Source of the DNA: Apoda limacodes
Lineage: Eukaryota; Arthropoda; Insecta; Lepidoptera; Limacodidae
Direction of reading: 5' to 3'
Length of the DNA: 64,000 bases
NCBI GenBank assembly: GCA_946406115.1
Contig: OX291548.1
Coordinates: forward strand, 11,520,373 to 11,584,372
Numbering within the stretch: position 1 is the stretch's first letter; each line of letters starts with the position of its first letter. Position numbers and translations under genes: made by a program. The notes beneath the pieces are model-generated. The model was not told the origin of the DNA and did not search any database. It saw nothing but the letters and a program-made list of their open reading frames with translations. This document shows positions 55,731-64,000 of this stretch, piece by piece.

Positions 55731-56096
55731 GTGTGCAAAATAATGTCAAAGTTGATACTTCAGTTAAATAAATCGCTGGTATTAGAGCCAGCACTTTTAA
55801 CCCCGTCTTTCATATCGCCGATGTTTATAATCAAAAAGAAAGGGGGCGACGATCGACCCATATTCAACTTGAAGGGTTTGCACGAGTATGTTTCGAAAAT
55901 TTTCTCAACAGTGACTTATTGGATAGCAGAGCTGCTTCGATCAAAAGGTATCCGTCTCGTTGTATACCTCGATGATTTTTGTCTGGTAAATCAGTCTTAC
56001 CAAACATTGGCAAAGCAGGGAATCATCGCCATTACCACTCTCCAAGAACTAGGCTGGCACGTCAACCTTCACAAATCCGTCACCACACCGACCTCT
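55731..56096 (+). pseudogene. DIRS-type reverse transcriptase fragment
   Basis: The frame has FISPMFIIKKKGGDDRPIFN (RT finger region) and the catalytic VVYLDDF box at residues 77-83 (YLDD at 55965-55976), then LGWHVNLHKSVTTP. Between GLHEYVSK and FSTVTYWI a large part of the palm, including the first catalytic Asp motif, is missing. At about 56096 the sequence switches into reverse gag, so the frame beyond is a junction product. No RNase H or tyrosine recombinase remains. Confidence 0.75.
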
Positions 56097-57292
56097 GGAA
56101 GTAGACGGTTTTGGCTCGAAATTGGGTCTAGTTCCAAAATTGGGGGTAGTTCTCTGTTTGAGTTTATCGATACCACCAATCTTAGTAATATATTGGGAAA
56201 GTAGAGTCAAATTAAAAAGGTATTCAGATGATGGAGGAATATTTTCAAGAGCGATCCTTATATGTTTGTCACTGATGCATTTGAAAATAGCTCGTCTCCT
56301 AGCTTCAATAAATTCACTACGTTTTCCACAAATTAATTGTAAAACATCTTGAGATGCAGTTTTATATTTTGACTGATTATCAAAAACTTCTTTTATTATC
56401 GTGTATAGAGAGTTTGTGGTCAAGGTAGCATTATTATTAGAAACTAAATACAAAAGGTCTTGTAAAGATTTATTTACTATTTCGTTTTGGGTAATAAAGG
56501 CATTAGAAAGAGCAGTAATACTACGCTCCATTTCAGGTCACTAAATACAGGAATACGGTTCTTTAACAAAGCTACCTAATTCTTCATTAATTTTTAGTTC
56601 GACAAATGAGGGGTAGGCTAAATATTTTTTCTGTGCAGAAAAAATTAACAGACTGCCTTCCAATCATTTTTATCAAAATGTTGAAGTTCAGACAGTTTAG
56701 CAACTCTGCCTTTCAAGGCTTCGGGTACTACAGGGTCTTTGATAACAATTGAAAGGCTACTAATATCACCAAAAGGAACTGCCGTATTTGCGGGTGGTCG
56801 CAAAAAGTCGCCTGGCAAAGAGGTTTTCGGACTGCAAGTAATTAGAACGCTGCATAACATTTGAAATCTGTCTCACCAGCTGCTGGGACAACATATCAAA
56901 CGTTCATCTAAGTAAGCCATAGTTTCCGATAATGATGACGAAGTAGAGCGCTGGGTGAGGCGGCGGCGTGCTCGCTTGCGGCGGCGGTGAGCTCTGCTGC
57001 GTGAGCTGCTAGACTCCGAGCTAGAGCTGCTGCTGCTGCTGCACGTGGCCGCTGACTCTGCTACGCCACGTGACCGCTGCTCCTCCATCACGCGGTTGCT
57101 GGTGCGCCTCGTGGTCGCTGCTCCTGTACCACATGGCTGCTGCCAAGCCTCGATGCCAATCAACGTGGCCGCTGGGCCATGTGGCTGATGCTGCGCCTCG
57201 TGGATGCAGCGCCTCGTGGATGCAGCGCGACGACGTTTACGCGATTGAGACCGGGTGGGCTTCGCGGATCCGGTGTGCCTATTGCTTTGCAT
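56049..57292 (-). pseudogene. DIRS-type gag, minus-strand copy (near full, broken)
   Basis: Reading down from 57292, three frames follow in order: a Ser/Arg-rich N-terminus (to 56873), a middle piece (56860-56645) and a C-terminal piece (56531-56049). The last includes SITALSNAFITQNEIVNKSL, VLQLICGKRSEFIE and LLSQYITKIGGID, which I associate with DIRS/Ngaro-type gag of insects. A frameshift and stop codons separate the pieces. The last about 15 residues (after STSRGR) are reverse-strand RT sequence and mark the junction. Confidence 0.65.
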
Positions 57293-57300
57293 GCAACCGA

Positions 57301-58190
57301 TATCCGAATTTAGTTCACTTTCCGCAACATTATCTTTTGCCCTTATACCAAATTTTGCGAGACGCGAACACTGCGTTATAGAATTGTATATATGTTAACC
57401 AGAACACTAATTTTAAATATTAAATTTAAACACTGGTTTTACTTTACGGTGACCGTCCGCTTGTTGTCTGTTTGTGGTTGACGCAATAATGAATTAAATA
57501 AAGCATGGCTCTCTGCGGGCGGCTTGTACCTGCTGTGGTGGCGCCCCTTGCGCTTCGGAATGTGAGAGAGGGGGCTAAGCGAGGCGCGAACAAAGTTAAA
57601 TCGGTTGACTTAATCTAGATGGCGTTGGTGTATCTCATAATAATGGGTGTCAGACGTCGCAACGGAACACATAATACCTGAGCGTTTTTATTTCAAACAT
57701 CGCTTATTTACAAAAAAATCAACTATATAGGTAAACTTAAAAAACAAAAACCAATCTTAATACACAATTTTATTCAAATAGAGCTTTTCTCGTTTAATTT
57801 ACTAACTCTGTTATTCAAAAAAAAATGATTTAAAGCGTTAATCTCTAAAATGATTTAAAGCGTTAATCTCTAAATCCATTACTATGCATCGTTGAGTATT
57901 TTAAATGGTCTAAGCTATATAATTGTATTGTATTGTAGTTCAAGTTCTTCAGTGTTTCGTTATCTAATTGCAAAAGTGAACAAGTTATAATATATTACTA
58001 TTGAGATTCCATCTGCCCTTACAACTGTCACAGCAGTAAAATTACTAGACGAAAACAGTTAAAACATAATTGGTTAGGTTTAAAAGAAAATCGGAAATAA
58101 AAAATACAATATAATTAAGATTAAATTGTATATTATCTATAGTACCTTTATAATATTAATAGTATTATCTTCATATTTAGTTTGCTAATC
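57301..58190. other. Intergenic, possible DIRS terminal sequence
   Basis: A GC-richer block at 57505-57600 (GGGCGGCTTGTACCTGCTGT, CGGAATGTGAGAGAGGGGGC) may be untranslated DIRS or other repeat sequence. At 57826-57873 a segment of about 24 bases (ATGATTTAAAGCGTTAATCT) is duplicated in tandem. No gene is supported. Confidence 0.35.
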
Positions 58191-61100
58191 CTAATTTGAA
58201 AAGTTTCTTTCTTCAGAAAATAAACGGTGATATTGACAACTATCTTTGCATTTGTTTAAATTCAAGGGATCCACAAAAGATGTTCTTCTGTGCCATGCCA
58301 CACATACACCAGCGCAATAACATGTTATTGTCAGTGATAGCACAAACCCGAGATAAATAGAATAACGGATAAATTCTGTAAACAGAAAAAATACCTAGTT
58401 TAGTTTTGTCTTGTTAGACACAAGACAAAACTACTACTAACATTGTAAAATGTATTTATTTTAATTTGACAACATAGTCTAAAACTAAAATGTACATACC
58501 TTGATTTAATACTTTAGACTTTGATACTATTTTTAAATAAAATTTCTTTACGTTGTTTCCATTAACAGTACATTCATATATTCCTTCTTCATTTTTAGTT
58601 ACATGTAAAACATGCAATGAATTATATGTATCAATAGTTATATGAGGTTCTTCTTCACTCACAGCCATATTATTCCTAAAAAATAATTACGAACATATAA
58701 ATTATAGATTATAGATAGATATGTGATTTATTATGTACCATACAAAATAGTTACAGAAAAAATACAAATAAAAGTATACAACTAGACACTCTTGTCACTG
58801 AATAGCGGTTTCTACCGGACAACCTTTGGATAGAGGAAAAATAGCAAAGATACTTAAGAGCTAGGTGAACTGAGGAGCCATCCATTTATTAACATCACGA
58901 AAATGTCCGTAATTATAGACCTCAAGTTTATTCTATTGGGCCTCAGTAAGACAATAGCTGGTTCCAGCGTAATCAAAAACGGGATGAAGTAATGACTGCA
59001 CAAGTGCAATTTTAGTGGGAGCACAAACCCGAAGCTTCATATAGCTTCCGATTTAATTCCTGAAGATAAGGTGCTAAACTAAAACCAAGTTTAATAATGT
59101 TACCAAGGTTCGATTCTCTCACTGAAGGGATAGATAATATCATTGTCAGGTAGCTAGGTGAAATTAATTTTGGACTTCCGACTATTATTTGCTTAAGTCT
59201 TAAAGGTATTTATTGTGAACTATTCATAAGTTCGATGACTTTATGAAGATTAATTAGAGAAACTTAAGTATAAATTTGAAAATTAACTGCATAAAGGTGG
59301 TTGGGAGCAGAAATTACTTAAAAATTGTATTTATAAAAAATATCACGTTAAGCTACACGAACAAGAGGAGCAAGATTCCTTAACCTGGACTCGTTGCTGA
59401 TAACTATGCAAATAATTGCGAAACCATTAAATTGCGTGTTAATGTCTTTTGTTCAAAGGTAAATCTAAAAGCGATAACACAGAGCAAAATTCCAATTCAT
59501 CGGCAAAATAGGTGGGCGACTTGCGAGCTATCCTTCTGGGAGTCGTGCTTTCTGGTCCCTTTTTAAAGCTGCCGAGGGGAACTTCTGCCAGTCGTCGTTA
59601 CCACCACTGCGAAAGACCGATGGTGACTTGGCCCACAGTGCAAAAGAGAAAGCCGATCTTTTGGGCAGTCTCTTTGCCTCTAACTCGAATGTGAACGACG
59701 AAGGCGCTGTACCACCTACTTTACCGTGGTGCGGTAAGGCGATGCCGGAAATCACTATAACACAGCGCGAGGTCCGGCGGGCGTTGCTTTCCCTAGACGT
59801 TCATAAGTCGAGTGGGCCAGACGGCATACCAGCAGTGGTGCTTAAGCAGTGTGCTCCTGAGTCATGTCCTGTACTCACGCGCCTCTTCACGCTTTCCTAC
59901 CACACTAGGCAATTTCCGTCTTCATGGAAGACTGCGAATGTGCACCCGGTGCCCAAAAAGGGCGATAGATCAGATCCATCGAATTACAGGCCTATCGCTA
60001 TAACCTCTCTCCTCTCCAAGGTGATGGAGCGTGTGATCAACACACAGGTATCTCAAAAAGATACCTAGAAAAACACGACCTGATCAGTGACCGTCAATAT
60101 CAACCCTTCAAAGACACAAGTCTGCGCGTTCACCGCTAAGAAAACCACAGTGAGTTCAATATGATTCATTCCCAAAGATCAATAATCTTGGTGATTTTAT
60201 TAAGCTTATGAAAACTTATAAATTGCTGCGTTAACATATGACACTAGTCATTAAGCCAAATCAGAGGCTTTAAGAGTGGCTTGAAATCTCTGATAACCAA
60301 GTGGCAATTACTAGATCGACAAAACTTCCACCAGTTCAACCTGGATGGACACACCAAGGAGAGGGCTGAGCCATTTACAGTGGAGCGTATAACGGCTAAG
60401 GCTATATTGTGTAATGATTTATAAAGAAGAAACAAAATTAACGTCGTAGAAAAAATGCCACAAAAAAATATTTAACCAGTATGAACCTTTTATATAAGTA
60501 CCTTTATCAGCGAAAACAAACCTTGCTTAACCTTTCCCAAAACTGTAACTCTAACGTAATGCGAGATCCTGATTGACTCCACGCGCTTTTTGTAGACTCA
60601 CCGTTTCTCGAATACTTTTTGCATACAAAAAAAGTAAATAAAGTTTTAGAAATCTGCAAAGTGCCTATCCTACACGCATTGAATTTGGATTCCGACTGTC
60701 AAAAAACTTCGTAATAGATTTTATTCTAAAAGCGCAATTGTTATGTATATGTACATATACAATAATACCCAGGACTTACGCGATAGGTGGGACCAAGAGA
60801 AAGCCGCGTCAGTCGGGGTTAAGTTAACAAAACAATAATTTAGAAGATACATAAAAATAAAGTTTTAGGTAATTAAAACAATTTACATTAGTAGTATAAA
60901 ACAAAGTTATTTTGATGTCGAAGGCTTCATATATTCTAATAATGTCGCCTGACGAGTTAAGTTTTTCTTTTCACGTAAAATTTCCTTGTAGCCGGCCAGT
61001 AACTTTTTTATTTCCCGTTTCGTAGTTGGCACGCGCTTTTCATGGGAAACTATTTTTCTAAAATTTGTTACCTCTTTTTAATTGTACTGAGAACCTTCTG

Positions 61101-63798
61101 TTGAGTTTCAAATCGTCATTTCTTTAATTTCTTGATCCTGCTCACACATTTCTATAAGCTCGTCAATTGTTAGCTCTTGATTGTGTGAATCCAGGAATCG
61201 TTTTTTTCAGGATCTGAGGCTGATTCTCCTTCGGTTGCTGTGGTAAAAAAAATGGACACAGCTTTTTCCAGACACCATTCTAAGTTTTTTTTGAAATCTC
61301 ATTCCAGGATTGTACAAAACCCGCGAAAAACCGCGTAGCGTAAGTCGGGGTATCACTGTATATGCATATTCCTTAGAAACGGCTCTAACGATTTATATGA
61401 AATTTAGAATTAAGCTAGGACTTTGCTCTTTACCTATATAGTTATATTTTGCGGTAAAAATAAAATTTTTCATAGATACCGAGCTAATCCCAGGGGCTTA
61501 ATATAAGAAACGGTCGATTCCACTAATATACTCAATTATAATTCATTAAAAGTATTTGTCAAGCTTATTATATGTTTATTATATTATAATAAATTTATTA
61601 TTATAATATACTTAGATTTTAGAGCACATGGGTTTTTTTTTATCTTAATTTTATTACAAAACTGTTTGGTAGTTTAAATAAGACACCTACCTGTTAAATT
61701 TTATTTAAAGTTAATGAAGTTAAAAATTATTGAAAGAAAGCAGAATTATTCCCTAATAACGAACGACATAAAGACGTACTTTTTTACCATTTAAGCCAAG
61801 CAAACTTACAAAGTCCTTATAAATTATACCAACAAAACATAATTGATCTTAACAGGATAAAAAATGTGTTAAATATGATAAAAAGGTTAAAAAGCACTGA
61901 CCTAAACGAAGAATTTAACATTTCCTTGCCTTTAAACCAATTTACTTTAGTTTCCCACGTGACTTCAGGGCAGACCAATGTTACATGTCCATTTTCTGCT
62001 AACTGCATTGTAGTTTCATATTTAAAATTATCTTTCGCATCTACTGCTTTATCAATCACTGAAAAATATTTTTTGGATTAAATCCACACAAATATTATGG
62101 GCAAGGTTTAGCTTTTTTTCTTTGCTTGTAATGGATAAACTCAAAAACGACTAAACCGATTTTTCTAGATTTGGATATTTTTCGTGACAGTCTACAAAAA
62201 AATTAAGAATATAACATAAGACCGTTACCTATATTACCGATACTGTCAAATTAACTTCTGTCTAGTTAATTTAAGTTAGTCTGTAAATTTATAAGCTTTA
62301 TGTCAATAAATAAATAAACACAAACAAAATAAAATACTAACAAAGTGTATCCGAACCTCACTGGTTCCCTGTTGATGAAAATATGAAAGCGTGTCATCTC
62401 GTCTGTAGCATCAAATAAGGGAAAGTTCATGAAATACAGCCACCAGCCCACCACACGAACACATAATGAAATGACTTTGATTTGGCAACTGCAAGACTAT
62501 GCATTTACCGATTTTTTTAATTAATATCAAGATGCGATCGTTAGGAGCCGATCAAAAGGAAAAAAGTCATAAGAACCCTAAGAGAAAACGGCTAGTGATG
62601 TGACCGACACAGGCGATGTCACCAACGGATGGGGCAATAGGTACAACCAAAGAGCAGTATAAAAAATAACAAGGTCTGCCAGGTTCGCTAGTTTACCATA
62701 AGAATAAAGTTAACACATTTTGTCGGTCCTTAAAGAGAGGAATTTAAAATTTTGCTGCCACTTATTTAAAAACTGGATCAGATTAGGTACCTATTAGATT
62801 TTGAGCGCAAATAACTATGTGCTAAAAATTACCTTGACCATACTGTTGGAGGTTACAGGATTCATTTAATTCAAACTCTGGTATAATTCTCACGAGCTTG
62901 CCTATTTCAGGAAAAAACTCATTAAATTGTATGGATCGACAGGGAACATCGTAATCGTCTATTAAGAAAAATGCCGTCAAATTTGTCAGAAAATCATCAT
63001 CAAACGCATCCTGAAAAAGTATTTGTTAGATTAAGTATTGCAATGAAACTTTTATACTATAGGTACATACTCGTACCGATAGATACAATGACCTTCTAAG
63101 TTTTTCAACTTAAAACGTCATTAGTATATCGGCATTAACCTTTATTGCACCAGATGATAGCTTCAAAAAGGCAACGTTCGAGAAAGTTAGGTAAGTTTCC
63201 ATGTTGTTACATAGACACTACGAAAAAAATTTATAATAAGTATTAAGATATAAAATTGGAAACTTGAAGCTTCTGCGTCACGGTCTGATACGAAAAAGGG
63301 ACAGGCAGGTACAAGAACCAGAAAGTGCATCTATCGGAATTCCGTTTTTCTTTTACTAACAACTCTTTAGATATCAAAAGAAATTAGGTTTCTTAGGTTA
63401 AATCACCAAATTGCCTAGTTCAATCAACATCTATTAACACTACTAGTTGTTTCTCTGTTAATTTAACAGAGCAAGTATAGAAACAACTAGATTTCACCTT
63501 ATTAAATACAAAACACATCATACCTCTTTTGAATTGTTCCGAGGTATGGGATGTAGTCGACATTTTCCCAATCTTTTGCGAGCACCTTTATGACGACGTC
63601 CAAATGATTGACAGGGGCCCCAACTTTCCCAAGATATAAATAATCTAAACGAGAATTGATATGTATCTTTAAACATAGTAAAAGGTTTTTCTTGGGACCT
63701 AATAAATTTGTTATTGATTGTGTCGATTCTGGTGCGTTTGTACTCCAACCATTGACTGATCGATCCAGATTTGGTCGCAATATTATCATGAAATACAC
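58191..63798 (-). CDS. FAM187-like Ig-domain single-pass membrane protein (5' incomplete)
   Basis: Six exons on the minus strand: 63798-63524, 63010-62833, about 62397-62362 (or 62402-62342), 62058-61902, 58675-58500 and 58375-58191 (stop at 58191). The first exon encodes IATKSGSISQWLEYKRTR and FSFRLFISWESWGPCQSFG, the W-x-x-W-x-x-C layout of FAM187 proteins. The second has DVPCRSIQFNEFF and LNESC. Exons 4-5 make one Ig domain (GHVTLVCPEV, KVNWFKG, NEEGIYECTV). The last exon gives a membrane helix (YLGFVLSLTITCYCAGVCVAW) and a short tail. Introns join in phase, except at the third exon, where only the ATG-start/GTGAGG-donor choice keeps the frame. Intron 5 spans 3.2 kb and holds a LINE. The start codon lies outside or beyond 63850. 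FAM187 function is largely unknown. Confidence 0.7.
58402..58432. repeat. Perfect 13-bp-arm hairpin next to the last acceptor
   Basis: AGTTTTGTCTTGT and ACAAGACAAAACT flank a 5-base loop, 27 bases upstream (on the minus strand) of the last exon of the FAM187-like gene. It covers the likely branch-point region, so it might influence splicing; that is speculation. Confidence 0.5.
59506..60163 (+). pseudogene. Jockey-type LINE reverse transcriptase fragment
   Basis: The frame 59506-60068 carries SYPSGSRAFWSLFKAAEGNF, AHSAKEKADLLGSLFASNS and VRRALLSLDVHKSSGPDGIP, followed by WKTANVHPVPKKGDRSDPSN and YRPIAITSLLSKVMER. These are the finger-domain motifs of jockey-clade ORF2. Near 60055 the frame shifts (ISDRQY follows). 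At about 60094 the sequence jumps to NPSKTQVCAFTAKK, a motif normally well downstream, so the catalytic palm with its F/YxDD box is deleted. The fragment lies antisense in intron 5 of the FAM187-like gene. Confidence 0.85.
60165..61900. other. Rest of the large FAM187-like intron
   Basis: No exon is evident. An A/T-rich block near 61560-61625 forms a palindromic TATAATAAATTTATTATTAT. The 60240-60435 frame has no domain. Confidence 0.4.
62080..62200 (+). repeat. Repeat scrap in an intron of the FAM187-like gene
   Basis: GGATAAACTCAAAAACGACT, AAACCGATTTTTCTAGA is the kind of phrase found in dispersed lepidopteran repeats ('actaaaccgattttgatcaaact' type; compare 54517-54545). Confidence 0.4.
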
Positions 63799-63848
63799 CT
63801 TAAATTATAGAAAGAAAAATTTTCAACTTATTATAACACGTAGTAATC

Positions 63849-63902
63849 TAAAAAATCGGTTAAGTGCGAGTCGGACTCACGCACGAAGGGTTCCGTACCA
63901 TT
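63849..63902 (+). repeat. Head of the GGCCAAGTGCGAGT repeat
   Basis: AAAATCGGTTAAGTGCGAGT, CGGACTCACGCACGAAGG and GTTCCGTACC form a clear head. It continues toward the window edge and lies just upstream (on the minus strand) of the first visible FAM187-like exon. Confidence 0.75.
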
Positions 63903-64000
63903 ATCTATATTTCATATAAGTAACTAAAAACTAAGACATAAAAAATTTATTGATGAGTAGGTACTAAAAAATTTAACAACTCAAATAGGGAATGGCACTG

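Larger units (their letters stand above)
54780..57300. mobile_element. Rearranged DIRS-type retroelement with 595-bp inverted arms
   Basis: Bases 54898-55492 and 56610-57204 are inverted copies of equal length (595 bases), identical wherever I compared them. They carry the 5' part of a DIRS-type gag, as peptides such as VVPEALKGRVAKLSELQHFD and DKNDWKAV show. Inside are a plus-strand reverse-transcriptase piece (55731-56096) and the rest of gag on the minus strand (56610-56049). In addition, the 120 bases at 54780-54899 recur at 55511-55630, each after a TA run. DIRS elements normally encode gag, RT/RNase H and a tyrosine recombinase in one direction, so this is a rearranged, inactive copy or an assembly artefact. 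Confidence 0.7.

Noticed and set aside
56049..56204. RT frame continuing past 56096 and gag frame continuing below 56100
   Set aside because: Both tails are reverse-strand sequence of the other piece, created at the inversion junction.

Overview
The window is AT-rich, intron-containing nuclear DNA from an insect, almost certainly a moth or butterfly (Lepidoptera). The evidence is the repeat content: many copies of the element headed by GGCCAAGTGCGAGTCGGACT and ending near GGTTCCGTA, the 'TTTATACCACTAAGGT...GGTCCGCCTGATGG' repeat, two tRNA-derived SINE families, TTA-flanked MITEs, Helitron-like fragments ending in CTAGT, and DIRS, Ty3/gypsy, jockey, RTE-like and CR1-like retroelement remnants. 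No bacterial-type operon, CRISPR array or functional rRNA/tRNA gene is visible. Species and chromosome cannot be read from the sequence. Family names rest on motif recognition only.

Layout. 1-16 kb is almost all repeat debris: a foldback element, MITEs, SINEs, LINE tails and a GC-rich island at 14.1-14.5 kb. At 16.5-17.1 kb two small minus-strand exon candidates join in phase. 20-31 kb is repeat-dense: a decayed Ty3/gypsy element with one LTR and a primer-binding site but no gag (22.7-25.5 kb), and a 470-bp segment present twice (28.0 and 29.0 kb). 31.9-33.0 kb is a 1.1-kb element with terminal inverted repeats. 33.9 kb holds an OTU cysteine-protease fragment on the minus strand. 36.9-38.25 kb holds a broken SWIM/YqaJ-associated gene between inverted segments centred on TGACGTCA.

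Three host genes are supported by splice sites and phase continuity. (1) On the plus strand, exons at 39235-39445, 40508-40624, 41537-41677 and 42796-43001 join in frame into a Pro-rich, apparently secreted protein of at least 224 residues that I do not recognise; its introns carry an old repeat and two SINEs. (2) On the minus strand, exons at 51552-51489, 50663-50496 and 48551-48349 encode a complete 144-residue Ly6/uPAR-fold, probably GPI-anchored protein of the sleepless/quiver type. (3) On the minus strand, exons from 63798 down to 58191 encode most of a single-pass membrane protein resembling the FAM187 Ig-like family (W-x-x-W-x-x-C segment, Ig domain, transmembrane helix, short tail); its first exon(s) lie outside or are unseen. 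A jockey-type LINE fragment lies in its 3.2-kb intron. Between genes 2 and 3, 54.8-57.3 kb is a DIRS-type retroelement remnant rearranged into a 595-bp inverted repeat whose arms are identical where compared.

The three genes show no obvious functional link beyond all appearing to be secreted or membrane-displayed. Most of the rest is transposon sediment.
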